Part shown: positions 1 through 8,889 of the stretch, one piece after another
Layout: each line of letters starts with the position of its first letter
Position numbering within the stretch: the stretch's first letter is position 1
From: Vitreoscilla massiliensis
GTDB taxonomy: Bacteria > Pseudomonadota > Gammaproteobacteria > Burkholderiales > Neisseriaceae
DNA length: 64,000 bases
Direction: 5' to 3'
Assembly (NCBI RefSeq): GCF_001457815.1
Contig: NZ_LN898216.1
Coordinates: forward strand, 248,001-312,000
The notes under the pieces: generated by a model
Seen by the model: only the letters and a program-made list of their open reading frames with translations
Told to the model about the DNA's origin: nothing
Database searches by the model: none
Position numbers and translations under genes: made by a program

Positions 1-674
1 CTTAACACGCCATCGGGCTGCATGACTATCACTTGCCACACCAGCGTATTGAACGGCGTGGCCGTGACCAAACGCGGTGCGTCTTCTAAACCCAGTTCGG
101 CCAGTTGCGCATCGACTTTGTGCATCACCCACATTTGCGCCGCCAGCGACCACGCAAAATACAGCACGCTCAAACCGATGGCGCCGTACATCACCTTGCC
201 GGTGTAACGCGACAGCGGCTTAATGGCAATCCACACAAAGCCCAACAGCAGCGGCAAGGTAAACAAAGGGTCGATGACAAACATATTGCCCCACATGATG
301 GCCTCCTCGCCCAGCGGCCAAAACAGCCACGTACCATAAGCGTTAAAACAATCGAGCAAGGGATGGTTAATCAGCCCCAAGAAGATGGCCCACCACCATG
401 CTTTCGGTGCCTCGGCCACCCGGCCGTTGCTGCGTTTGCACCACCACCAAATCAGCGTTGCCACCCAAGGCAATATCAATAAGCTGTGGGTAATGCTGCG
501 GTGCGCCGTCATTTTCAGCACCGGATCGTCGTTGAGCAAACTCAAGGGCAACACATCCAAATCGGGCAAAGTGCCCAAGGCCGCACCGGCCCACAAAGCG
601 GCACGGCGGTGTTTCGCGGGCACCACTGCTGCTGCCAGCAAGGCGCCAGTCACCAATTGGGTAACAGAATCCAT
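1..674 (-). CDS. Membrane-bound metal-dependent hydrolase, YdjM/DUF457-like (partial, C-terminus beyond window)
   Basis: The reading frame starts at ATG 674 and stays open to the window edge, giving about 224 N-terminal residues; an in-frame stop just upstream fixes the start. The protein begins MDSVTQLVTGALLAAAVVPA and shows D-L-D, then H-R-S-I-T-H-S, then N-H-P-L-L-D-x-F-N-x-Y-G. This His/Asp pattern between hydrophobic segments is typical of inner-membrane metal-dependent hydrolases of the DUF457/YdjM group. The physiological substrate of the family is not established. The gene diverges from the DUF1285 gene. What is seen: the metal-binding motif pattern and several membrane segments. What is inferred: hydrolase activity. 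Confidence 0.8.
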   Translation of the reverse strand, partial: MDSVTQLVTGALLAAAVVPAKHRRAALWAGAALGTLPDLDVLPLSLLNDDPVLKMTAHRSITHSLLILPWVATLIWWWCKRSNGRVAEAPKAWWWAIFLGLINHPLLDCFNAYGTWLFWPLGEEAIMWGNMFVIDPLFTLPLLLGFVWIAIKPLSRYTGKVMYGAIGLSVLYFAWSLAAQMWVMHKVDAQLAELGLEDAPRLVTATPFNTLVWQVIVMQPDGVL

Positions 675-797
675 GTTTCACATCCACTTTCTACAAGACT
701 TGCGCTGACAGGTTTACAGGCCGCATCTAGCCCGCTCGCGCAAAAACACTTACACTGCAACACACTGAGCATAACCCATACCCGCAAACGAGACGAC

Positions 798-1358
798 ATG
801 GATTTCAATCTCATCAGCCAACATTTGGCGCAATACCAAGGCGAACGCCGCATTCCACCGCTGGAACAATGGCAACCACCGTTTTGTGGCGACATGGACA
901 TGCTGATTAAGGCCAATGGCGAGTGGTGGCACGAAGGCCGACGCATGACGCGCCAAAAACTGATTGATTTGTTTGCCACGGTGTTGTGGCGCGAAGGCGA
1001 TGCGTATTTTCTCAAAACGCCGGTGGAAAAAATTGGCATTCAAGTCGAAGACGCGCCGTTGTTCATTGCCGAAGTGAATTTGTTAACGCTGGCCGATGGC
1101 CATTACATCGAGTGCCTCACCACCAATCAAGACCGCATCGTGCTCGATAGCGAGCATGTATTGCAAATGCGCCCATATCAAGGCGAGCTCAAACCCTATG
1201 TCACCATCCGCGCCAATCTGGATGCCCGCATCGCCCGCCATGCGTTTTACCACATCGTGTCGTGGAGTGAATTGCAAGAACACGGCCAGCAAACCGTGTT
1301 GCGCATCCCCATGGGCAACAGTGTGCAAACCCTCAGCTTGGACAACAGCGCATTTTAA
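798..1358 (+). CDS. DUF1285 domain-containing protein
   Basis: 186 residues starting MDFNLISQHLAQYQGERRIP at ATG 798. A longer frame is open upstream, but nothing there looks like the family. The body contains PPLEQWQPPFCGDMDMLIKANGEWWHEG and later IRANLDARIARHAFYHIV, which match the DUF1285 family: small soluble proteins of about 180 residues found widely in proteobacteria, of unknown function. The gene ends four bases inside the convergent membrane-protein gene. Nothing in the sequence indicates a specific pathway. Confidence 0.75.
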   Translation: MDFNLISQHLAQYQGERRIPPLEQWQPPFCGDMDMLIKANGEWWHEGRRMTRQKLIDLFATVLWREGDAYFLKTPVEKIGIQVEDAPLFIAEVNLLTLADGHYIECLTTNQDRIVLDSEHVLQMRPYQGELKPYVTIRANLDARIARHAFYHIVSWSELQEHGQQTVLRIPMGNSVQTLSLDNSAF

Positions 1359-1786
1359 GCCTGTGTATCATTTACAGGCCGCTCAGTAGCAGCGCGCAGA
1401 TAATGCCACCATTGATACAGCGCATGCACGATAGGCAAGCCACACAACAACATGTGCAGCAGCAACGCATGTTCAGTGCGATACACCTCCCACACCACAT
1501 CAGCCCCCGAATCAAACACACTCAAGGACAACGCCACATTCAGCATTGCCGCCAGCGCACAATAGGCAATAAAGCGGCGGCTGGAAAACTTGGCCAGACT
1601 CAATAACAGGTAAAACGCAAACACCGCCGCCGTCATCGCCCAACCATGCCACAGCCACTCCAAGCGCACATCCGCAGACCAGCGATAGGCCTCACCTGCC
1701 AACTCCGCACCTCCACAACCACAAGCAGCGGCGCTGCCCGTCAACAACAGCCAGCCCAGTGCCAACAACCCATATTGGTATTTCAT
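1355..1786 (-). CDS. Small membrane protein of unknown function
   Basis: 143 residues from ATG 1786, preceded by AGGAG at good spacing; a longer upstream extension lacks this signal. The N-terminus (MKYQYGLLALGWLLLTGSAAACGCGG) looks like a signal peptide or first membrane helix ending in a Cys-Gly cluster. Two or three further hydrophobic stretches follow (around residues 45-65, 75-90 and 105-125). No family is recognised. The 3' end carries the DUS-like word, read as ERPVND, and overlaps the convergent DUF1285 gene by four bases. Confidence 0.6.
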   Translation of the reverse strand: MKYQYGLLALGWLLLTGSAAACGCGGAELAGEAYRWSADVRLEWLWHGWAMTAAVFAFYLLLSLAKFSSRRFIAYCALAAMLNVALSLSVFDSGADVVWEVYRTEHALLLHMLLCGLPIVHALYQWWHYLRAATERPVNDTQA

Positions 1787-2073
1787 GGCCGTGCTCCTGT
1801 GGTGTATATATTCACCATCATAGCCATGCCAAGCGCCAAACGGGTGAAGTGGGCGTGAAAATACGTGCTGTGTTTTACAGGCCGCTTTTACTGAGTGCAC
1901 GTTTTGAAATATGGGGAGAACTGATTTAGAAAGCTGGTTTAAATCAGATGCAGTCATCAGTGACTAGTCATTTTGGGGATGGAAATCATCAAAAGCACAA
2001 GTTAGATATGGCAATTGTATGGTCTTAAAGTAATTTAATCGTGCTCAACATCTCAAACTGATGCAAATACTGG

Positions 2074-2110
2074 TTTACAGGCCGCTTCCATACTCACAGA
2101 CGGCCTGTAA
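2074..2110. repeat. Inverted pair of DUS-like words
   Basis: TTACAGGCCGC and, about 14 bases on, the opposing CGGCCTGTAA form an imperfect inverted repeat in the non-coding stretch between the small membrane protein and tRNA-Asn. There is no U-tract, so termination is uncertain. The rest of the 1787-2199 gap shows no gene I can support. Confidence 0.7.
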
Positions 2111-2199
2111 GTATGGATAAACCAATACTTAGAATTCAAACACTCTATTCAGATGAGTGGTTTGGCAAGCAAGCGCCATTCACATCCTACAGACGTCAA

Positions 2200-2228
2200 A
2201 AAACCCAGTTTTTGCAAACTGGGTTTTT
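2200..2228 (-). terminator. Rho-independent terminator of tRNA-Asn
   Basis: AAAACCCAGTTT, a short TTGC loop and AAACTGGGTTTTT form a strong hairpin flanked by A and T runs on both sides. It lies immediately 3' of tRNA-Asn on the minus strand and could work in both directions. Confidence 0.8.
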
Positions 2229-2233
2229 ATATT

Positions 2234-2309
2234 TGGCTCCCCGACCTGGGCTCGAACCAGGGACCTGCGGATTAACAGTCCGTCGCTCTACCGACTGAGC
2301 TATCAGGGA
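2234..2309 (-). tRNA. tRNA-Asn (GTT)
   Basis: A 76-nt cloverleaf on the minus strand. The 5' end TCCCTGA pairs with TCGGGGA apart from one G-U. The D-arm has AGCTCAGTCGGTAGAGC, the anticodon loop is CTGTTAA with GTT anticodon, and the T-arm is GGTTCGAGCCC. The CCA end is encoded. A terminator follows directly. Confidence 0.96.
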
Positions 2310-2366
2310 ATAGGAAAGTATTATAGGGTCACATCAGTAACTCGTCAAGCACTTTCTGCAAATAAA

Positions 2367-5336
2367 TCACAAATAATCGCGATTTGTTTCAATCTGTACC
2401 ATATCTGCAGGCGCAACTGCTTCATTCGCCTCGATTTTTGGCACATCTGCGCGGCGCAAACCGGTGATGGCAGCGGGCGCATACGAATACGGCTCAACCA
2501 AATCGGCCTGAGTTTGTACCCATTGCAAGTCGCCCAAATCAATGCCCGCAGCCACAGCAGCGACATCCAAAGTCACAGGCGTAATGGTCGGCAAGCTGGC
2601 AACAGCCGCTTTAGCAGCTGCGGCAACAGGTGTTGCGGTCGCGGCTACGGCCACAGGTGCAGCCACTTTCACTGCTGCGGCAGCTTGCGCCACCACAGAT
2701 GCGGCCGTTGCCACGGGCGCAACCGCTTGCTCGGCAACAACAGCCACTGCCGGTGTTGCCACAACTTCGGCACGATTTTCAGCCACAGCTGGCGCTACCG
2801 GCGCTTGTGGCTTGGCCACTGGCACAGCGACCTCCGGCTTAGGCAAACCCAATACCTCAGCGGCAACCACTTGTACGTGGGCAGTAATGGCATTGATGTC
2901 TATCTGACCCGCGCCACGTTGCTGACCACCGCGCTCATGGCGACGCTGTGATTTAGGCACTATCAAGCCTTCATCCACCAACACCGTGTAAGCAGTAGAA
3001 CGTACACGACCGGCAATTTGCTTCACATTGATGCGACGCATCACATCTTTGGCGCGCACAGGACGGTCAGTACGCTCATTGCGTTGGTTGCGGTTTTGGC
3101 GTTTTTGGTTATTGCCTTTGCCTGCTGCCTCTTGCTGTTCACCATTCAAATGAATCACCAATGGTTTTTGCTCTTGCGACACCTCATTGCTGTCGGTGGC
3201 ATTGGCTTTTTGCGGGTGATTGCCACGCTCTTGCTGTTGGCCTTTACCGCGTTGGTTGCGACGGCGGTTGTTATTCGGCTTGCTTTCGCTGGCTCCAGCC
3301 TCCGCAGCATCTGTGGCCACAGGTGCAGCCACGGCCTGAACTGCTGTCGCTGAGCTCGCGGCTTCAGTCACTTGCTCGTTTTGCTGACGGCGGTTTTGAC
3401 GGCGTTTGTTTGGATTGTTGCCACCTTGTTGTACTGATTTAGGCTCCATATTCACTGGAATATCGGCTTCAGGACGGATGGTTTCAATCTCGTCGTTGGC
3501 ATCGTCGCGGCGGTTTTGCTGGCGGCGTTGGTTCGGACGTTTTTTATACGGCTGCTTGTTGTAAGAGCCGCTGTTGCTTGCTGGCGCAGGCGCTTTGGTC
3601 GCTGCTGGCGCGGCTTCTTCTACCGCAGGCGTTTCGTCAGCACCATTAAACAAGCCTTTAAACCAGCTCACCAAACCGGCCCAGAAACCTGATTTGGCTG
3701 GCTCTTCCACTTTGGCCGCTGGTTTCACTTCTGGCGCAGGTTCATCGTGTTTCACGCCTTTGACGGCAGGTTCTGGTTTTTGGATTTTGGCTTTTTGGGC
3801 ACTTAAAATAGGCTCAGCCTCAGGAGCTGCCTCAATTTTGCGGTAGCTTGGTACTTCGTCTTCGATGGCATCATCGATGCGGATGCGTTCGATTTTGTAA
3901 TTCGGTGTTTCCAGCTGTGTGCTTGGAATCATCACCACATTCACATCCAAACGCTCTTCAATACCAAACAATTCGGCGCGTTTTTCATTCAATAAGAAGG
4001 TCGCCACATCCACAGGCACTTGTGCATGCACAGCGCCAGTGTTGTCTTTCATCGCCTCTTCTTGAATGATGCGCAAAATGTGCAACGCAGAAGACTCTAC
4101 GCCACGGACAAAGCCGGTGCCGCCGCAACGCGGACAGGCCGAATGGGTCGATTCGCCCAAAGAAGGTTGCAAACGCTGACGTGACAACTCAAGCAAGCCG
4201 AATTTCGACAATTTGCCCATTTGCACGCGCGCACGGTCCAAACGCAAGGCGTCGCGCAAAGTCGCTTCCACATCGCGTTGGTTTTTCGGGTTTTCCATGT
4301 CGATAAAGTCGATGACCACCAAGCCACCCAAGTCGCGCAAACGCAATTGGCGCGCGATTTCTTCCGCCGCTTCTTTATTGGTGCGGAAAGCGGTGTCTTC
4401 AATGTCAGCGCCTTTGGTAGAACGCGCCGAGTTGACGTCTACCGATACCAAAGCTTCGGTATGGTCGATGACGATGGCGCCACCAGAAGGCAGACGCACT
4501 TCGCGTGAAAACGCGGTTTCGATTTGGTGTTCGATTTGGAAACGGCTGAACAACGGAATGCTGTCTTCGTAACGCTTCACACGGTGCAAATTATTCGGCA
4601 TCACATACGACATGAATTGTGACACTTCGTCGAACACTTCTTGCGTGTCGACCAAGACTTCACCAATGTCGCCTTTGAAGTAATCGCGGATGGCGCGGAT
4701 GACCAACGAGCTTTCCAAGTACAACAGATACGGATCGTGGTGTTCTTGACCGGCTTGGTCGATTAACTCCCACAAACGCAATAAATAGTTTAAGTCCCAT
4801 TGCAATTCTTCGGTGCTGCGACCTATGCCGGCGGTACGGGCAATCAAGCTCATGCCTTGTGGCACGTTCAAATCGGCCATTGCCGCTTTGAGTTCTTGAC
4901 GCTCTTCGCCTTCGATGCGACGAGAGACACCACCACCACGCGGGTTATTAGGCATCAACACCAAATAACGACCAGCCAAGCTCACAAATGTGGTTAAGGC
5001 CGCACCTTTGTTACCGCGCTCGTCTTTTTCAACTTGCACGATGACTTCTTGGCCTTCTTTGAGCACATCTTGGATGCGCGCACGACCGCCTTCATAACCA
5101 TGGAAATACGAACGGGAAACTTCTTTGAACGGTAAAAAACCATGACGGTCAGTACCATAATCGACGAAACAAGCCTCTAAAGAAGGCTCGATGCGGGTGA
5201 TGATACCCTTATAGACATTGCCTTTGCGTTGCTCTTTACCGAGCGTTTCGATTTCTAAATCAACTAAATTTTGACCGTCGACAATCGCAACCCGCAGCTC
5301 TTCCGCTTGGGTTGCGTTAAATAACATTCTTTTCAT
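2367..5336 (-). CDS. rne: Ribonuclease E
   Basis: 989 residues starting MKRMLFNATQAEELRVAIVDGQ at ATG 5336, with GAGG at correct spacing; this matches the E. coli RNase E N-terminus, so the seven-codon upstream extension is rejected. The N-terminal half holds the S1 RNA-binding domain and the catalytic region, with VVIDFIDMENPKNQ and the zinc-link motif CPRCGGTG. Single-strand endonuclease for mRNA decay and rRNA/tRNA processing, acting at the membrane. The C-terminal half is low complexity: several Arg/Asn/Gln-rich blocks (such as KKRPNQRRQQNRRDD) that probably bind RNA or degradosome partners, then a long Ala/Val/Pro-rich tail. It diverges from rluC across about 500 bases, as in many proteobacteria. 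Confidence 0.96.
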   Translation of the reverse strand: MKRMLFNATQAEELRVAIVDGQNLVDLEIETLGKEQRKGNVYKGIITRIEPSLEACFVDYGTDRHGFLPFKEVSRSYFHGYEGGRARIQDVLKEGQEVIVQVEKDERGNKGAALTTFVSLAGRYLVLMPNNPRGGGVSRRIEGEERQELKAAMADLNVPQGMSLIARTAGIGRSTEELQWDLNYLLRLWELIDQAGQEHHDPYLLYLESSLVIRAIRDYFKGDIGEVLVDTQEVFDEVSQFMSYVMPNNLHRVKRYEDSIPLFSRFQIEHQIETAFSREVRLPSGGAIVIDHTEALVSVDVNSARSTKGADIEDTAFRTNKEAAEEIARQLRLRDLGGLVVIDFIDMENPKNQRDVEATLRDALRLDRARVQMGKLSKFGLLELSRQRLQPSLGESTHSACPRCGGTGFVRGVESSALHILRIIQEEAMKDNTGAVHAQVPVDVATFLLNEKRAELFGIEERLDVNVVMIPSTQLETPNYKIERIRIDDAIEDEVPSYRKIEAAPEAEPILSAQKAKIQKPEPAVKGVKHDEPAPEVKPAAKVEEPAKSGFWAGLVSWFKGLFNGADETPAVEEAAPAATKAPAPASNSGSYNKQPYKKRPNQRRQQNRRDDANDEIETIRPEADIPVNMEPKSVQQGGNNPNKRRQNRRQQNEQVTEAASSATAVQAVAAPVATDAAEAGASESKPNNNRRRNQRGKGQQQERGNHPQKANATDSNEVSQEQKPLVIHLNGEQQEAAGKGNNQKRQNRNQRNERTDRPVRAKDVMRRINVKQIAGRVRSTAYTVLVDEGLIVPKSQRRHERGGQQRGAGQIDINAITAHVQVVAAEVLGLPKPEVAVPVAKPQAPVAPAVAENRAEVVATPAVAVVAEQAVAPVATAASVVAQAAAAVKVAAPVAVAATATPVAAAAKAAVASLPTITPVTLDVAAVAAGIDLGDLQWVQTQADLVEPYSYAPAAITGLRRADVPKIEANEAVAPADMVQIETNRDYL

Positions 5337-5853
5337 GAAAAACCTCGCTTTATGCACTCGCGAGGCACACGCAATCAGTATTTGACAGTGGCATTACCGG
5401 CCACCCGACCTGAAGAAGTTTGCCTAAAAGATCGATGCGCAAAGCGCTAAAATATTACAAGCTGATGTGGTAGGCGAAGATCAACGACCGCCCGTGCTCA
5501 CCATGCTTTACCTGTCTTCTTATTACTTAAGTTTGATTTCTCACTCATCCGCGCGCTTCAGCGTCTTACGACCAGAAAAATCAAATGTTTAAGGGGTCAA
5601 ACTTAATTACTTAATGCCATATTCACCGGTAGCAAATATGTCATAGGCTGATTCGAGTGCATTGATTGTTGTTTATATATAAATACGTTAACATCAATGT
5701 TTTCGCCGCGCTGTGACAGCCCAGCGAACAATATCATTTTTAGCCTTTTAAAAACACAATGTAAATATGCTTTCAAAATACACAGCCTGTTTGCAGTTTT
5801 GTTGGGATTACTTAAAAGACTAACCACACACAAGCTGAAAGATTATAAGCAAG
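5337..5853. other. Long rne-rluC intergenic region, probable rne 5' UTR
   Basis: About 515 bases between divergent rne and rluC with no convincing gene. Short frames here lack ribosome-binding sites. The stretch is AT-richer than the flanking genes and has no DUS-like word. In E. coli the corresponding region is the long rne leader used for autoregulation by RNase E. The same role is possible here but rests only on position and length. Confidence 0.4.
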
Positions 5854-6837
5854 ATGGTTTCAATAAGCAAAGACTTAGTTAATTTTTTAACCATAGCCGA
5901 TGAGGATGCGGGTCAACGCTTGGATAATTACTTGATTAAAATCCTCAAAGGCGTGCCCAAAAGTCACATCCAACGCATCATCCGCGCTGGTGAAGTGCGC
6001 GTGAATAAGAAGCGTGCACAAGCAACCACGCGTTTGCAAGACGGCGATGTGGTGCGCATTCCACCGGTACGGGTGGCTGAACGCAGTCAAACCACTTTAC
6101 AGGCCGCTCCTGCCAAAGAATTCGACATCGTGCACGAAGACGAATGGTTATTGGTGATTAACAAGCCCAGCGGCGTGGCGGTACACGGCGGCAGCGGCGT
6201 GAATTTTGGCGTGATTGAACAATTGCGCCAAGCGCGGCCTGAGGCGCGCTATTTGGAATTGGTGCACCGCTTGGACAAAGACACTTCTGGCCTGTTGATG
6301 ATCGCCAAAAAGCGCTCGTGCTTGGTGAAACTGCACGAATTGCTGCGCGACCACCATCCGTACAAGAGCTATATTGCCTTGGGCGTGGGCGTGTGGCCAG
6401 ACAAAGTGCGCCATGTGAAGCTGCCTTTGTTTAAATACACTGGCGCGCAAGGCGAGAAAATGGTGCGCGTGGCCGAAGATGGCCAGTTTGCGCACACGGT
6501 ATTTGAGGTCTTGAAGCCATTTACCCTGCCCAATGCCTTACAGGCCGCTACCTTGGTACGCGCCGTGCTCAAAACAGGTCGTACCCACCAAATCCGCGTG
6601 CACATGCAAGCGCAACACTGCCCGATTGCGGGGGATGAACGTTATGGCGACTATGAGGTGAACAAGAAGCTGGCCAAAGCCGGCCTGAAACGCATGTTTT
6701 TGCATGCACACCAATTGAAATTCACCCACCCCATGACCGATGAGCCGGTGCAATTTACCGCCCCTTTGCCCAAGGCTTTAACCCAGTTTTTAGAAAGCAT
6801 CAGCGATGAAAAAACCGTATCAAGCCTTAATCTTTGA
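5854..6837 (+). CDS. rluC: 23S rRNA pseudouridine synthase RluC
   Basis: 327 residues. An S4-like RNA-binding domain (residues about 18-80, AGQRLDNYLIKILKGVPKSHIQRIIRAGEVRVNK) is followed by the RluA-type catalytic domain. The signature HRLDKDTSG places the catalytic aspartate at D141. Modifies uridines 955/2504/2580 of 23S rRNA in the E. coli counterpart. Two DUS-like words lie inside the gene, both read as LQAA (near 6100 and 6540). The 3' end overlaps the HAD gene by 32 bases, implying translational coupling. Confidence 0.95.
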   Translation: MVSISKDLVNFLTIADEDAGQRLDNYLIKILKGVPKSHIQRIIRAGEVRVNKKRAQATTRLQDGDVVRIPPVRVAERSQTTLQAAPAKEFDIVHEDEWLLVINKPSGVAVHGGSGVNFGVIEQLRQARPEARYLELVHRLDKDTSGLLMIAKKRSCLVKLHELLRDHHPYKSYIALGVGVWPDKVRHVKLPLFKYTGAQGEKMVRVAEDGQFAHTVFEVLKPFTLPNALQAATLVRAVLKTGRTHQIRVHMQAQHCPIAGDERYGDYEVNKKLAKAGLKRMFLHAHQLKFTHPMTDEPVQFTAPLPKALTQFLESISDEKTVSSLNL

Positions 6838-7456
6838 TTGGGACGGCACACTGGCCGACTCCACTTCCACCATCGTGCATGCGGTGCAACAGGCGTTTAT
6901 GGAAAACGATTTGGCCGCACCAAGCGAGCACGAAGCCCGTCACATCATCGGTTTGGCCTTACCCAAAGCGATGCAATACTTGGCACCCAAAGCCACGGCC
7001 ACTGAGATTGAAGCCTTGTCCGAGTCTTACAAACGCTTGTTTTTGCATCCTGACAACACCATGACGCTGTTTCAAGATGCGCAAGACTTGTTGCCGAGTT
7101 TAAAACCCGATTACTGGTTGACCGTGGCCACAGGCAAGAGCCGCCGCGGTTTGAACCGTGCCTTGACCGAAGTGGGCTTAGACGGTGGCTTTTTTCTGGC
7201 CACACGCACCGTGGATGAGTGTGCATCCAAGCCTGCGCCTGATATGATTTTAAGCATTTGTGATGAATTGGGTTTGGCGCCGCGTGATTGCTTAATGATA
7301 GGCGACACCACCCACGATTTGAACATGGCTGCCAACGCCGGTTGCGATGCTGTTGCCCTCACCTGTGGCGCGCACGACATCCCGACTTTGCAAAGCGCAC
7401 CGCATGTGGCGATGTTTGCCAACTTCCAACAATTGACCACTTGGCTGCATGTTTAA
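6806..7456 (+). CDS. HAD-IA family phosphatase (phosphoglycolate phosphatase-like)
   Basis: 216 residues beginning MKKPYQALIFDWDGTLADS; the DWDGT motif gives nucleophile D11 and acid/base D13. Motif II is around VATGKSRRG, and the KPAPD and MIGDTTHDLNMAANAG segments are motifs III and IV. Such enzymes hydrolyse phosphate monoesters in the cytoplasm; the exact substrate cannot be told from sequence. It sits between rluC and an S49 peptidase, an arrangement common in Neisseriales. The start overlaps rluC. Confidence 0.88.
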   Translation: MKKPYQALIFDWDGTLADSTSTIVHAVQQAFMENDLAAPSEHEARHIIGLALPKAMQYLAPKATATEIEALSESYKRLFLHPDNTMTLFQDAQDLLPSLKPDYWLTVATGKSRRGLNRALTEVGLDGGFFLATRTVDECASKPAPDMILSICDELGLAPRDCLMIGDTTHDLNMAANAGCDAVALTCGAHDIPTLQSAPHVAMFANFQQLTTWLHV

Positions 7457-7483
7457 TGCGGCCTGTAACCCAGAAAACGGCTT

Positions 7484-8455
7484 ATGAAAATCAAATTACC
7501 GAATGGTGACATCAAACAAGTCGGCTCTGACGCCAGCACTTGGGAGCAACGCACCCTCGAAAAACTGTTGCTCGAAGTCTACAAACAAAACCAACGCGCC
7601 AATCTGTGGAAATGGATATGGCGCGGCGTGTGGGTATTGTTGTTTCTCGGCCTCATCAGCGCCATGGTCAGCGGTAGCAAAGACATCGGAGCAGTGGGCA
7701 AAGCGCACACCGCTGTCATCGACATCAACGGCACCATAGACAGCACCAATGACACCGCCACCAAATTGGTCGAGGGCATGGAAGCGGCGTACAAAGTCAA
7801 AAACGTCAAAGGCATCATCTTGCGCGCCAACAGCCCTGGCGGCTCGCCAGTGATATCCAAAGTGGCGTTTGATGAAATCCGCCGCCTCAAAGCCTTGCAC
7901 AAAGACATTCCTGTGGTGGTGGTAATGGAAGACGTGTGTGCGTCTGGCTGTTATTACATCGCCAGCGCCGCCGATACCATTTATGCCAACCCCGCCAGCA
8001 TGGTCGGCAGCATAGGCGTGATTTCTGGTGGCTTTGGCTTTACCGGTTTGATGGACAAACTCGGCGTGGAGCGACGCATGAAAACCGCCGGCGCCAACAA
8101 AGGCATGGGCGACCCATTCTCACCAGAAACACCAGAGCAAAACGCGATTTGGCAATCCATGCTCACCGACATCCACAAACAGTTTGTCGACGCGGTCAAA
8201 CTCGGTCGCGGCAAGAAAATTGATGAAGTCAAAAACCCCGATGTGTTCAGCGGCCGCGTTTACACCGGCGACCAAGGCAAGCAAGTCGGCTTGGTAGATG
8301 AGTTTGGCAGCGTTTACAGCGTGTCGCGCGATGTGTTCAAAGCACCTGAGATGGTCAATTACACCCCGAAAGACAGTTTCTCGACCTCGTTTGGACGCCA
8401 ATTCGGCATGCAAATGAAATCTGCGGCAGACACCTTGACCTTACCATCGTGGTAA
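7484..8455 (+). CDS. S49 family peptidase (SppA/SohB-like)
   Basis: 323 residues. One membrane segment (about 42-62) anchors the protein, with the peptidase domain outside. The serine nucleophile is S154 in VCASGCYY, and the lysine general base is probably K206 in GANKGMGDPF; MVGSIGVI is the conserved strand between. This is the Ser/Lys dyad of signal-peptide peptidase A-type enzymes, which clear cleaved signal peptides and damaged membrane proteins. It is the short single-domain form. A DUS-like word lies in the 27-base gap after the HAD gene, and a DUS-pair terminator follows. Confidence 0.9.
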   Translation: MKIKLPNGDIKQVGSDASTWEQRTLEKLLLEVYKQNQRANLWKWIWRGVWVLLFLGLISAMVSGSKDIGAVGKAHTAVIDINGTIDSTNDTATKLVEGMEAAYKVKNVKGIILRANSPGGSPVISKVAFDEIRRLKALHKDIPVVVVMEDVCASGCYYIASAADTIYANPASMVGSIGVISGGFGFTGLMDKLGVERRMKTAGANKGMGDPFSPETPEQNAIWQSMLTDIHKQFVDAVKLGRGKKIDEVKNPDVFSGRVYTGDQGKQVGLVDEFGSVYSVSRDVFKAPEMVNYTPKDSFSTSFGRQFGMQMKSAADTLTLPSW

Positions 8456-8474
8456 ACCCTATAATCTCTATTCA

Positions 8475-8506
8475 AAGCGGCCTGTAAGCTTACAGGCCGC
8501 TTTTTT
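8475..8506 (+). terminator. DUS-pair terminator after the S49 peptidase gene
   Basis: AAGCGGCCTGTAA and TTACAGGCCGCTT form a near-perfect hairpin with a minimal loop followed by six T residues. This is the clearest case here of two DUS-like words acting as a Rho-independent terminator. Confidence 0.85.
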
Positions 8507-8544
8507 AACATAAAAAACACACTTATCAAGAGGAGATTCTCGCC

Positions 8545-8889
8545 ATGATTAAAGGCTTATTGGCAGTTGCCGCGGCTTTGGCAACTGGAGAAGCCATCGT
8601 TTATTTCACCCATTGGCCACTACCGGCCAGCGTTTTGGGCCTTATCGCTTTGTATGTGGCCTTGGCGTGTAAATGGGTGCAGGTAGAAGATTTGACTGCC
8701 ATCACCGACTTTCTGATGCAACACTTGGCCTTATTCCTGATTCCGCCGTGCGTGGCCTTGATTACCCATTTGGATTTGATCCAAGCCGACTTCTTGCCGC
8801 TGCTCGCGGCCAGCGTTATCAGCTCTATCTTATTGCTGTTGGTGGTAGGTCGGGTCGAGCAATGGTTACAGAAAGGCAAGCAATCATGA
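8545..8889 (+). CDS. CidA/LrgA family membrane protein
   Basis: 114 residues with four hydrophobic helices and AGAGGAGA upstream of ATG 8545. The LPASVLGLIALYVAL and FLIPPCVALITHLDLI segments match the CidA/LrgA (YohJ) family, holin-like proteins linked in other bacteria to murein hydrolase export or, more recently, to export of small metabolites. Its stop codon overlaps the start of the LrgB partner (ATGA), so the two are translated together. Confidence 0.85.
   Translation: MIKGLLAVAAALATGEAIVYFTHWPLPASVLGLIALYVALACKWVQVEDLTAITDFLMQHLALFLIPPCVALITHLDLIQADFLPLLAASVISSILLLLVVGRVEQWLQKGKQS

Noticed and set aside
2542..2907. Alanine-rich plus-strand frame opposite rne
   Set aside because: It is the shadow of the Ala/Val-rich RNase E tail. 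Low complexity, no initiation signals.
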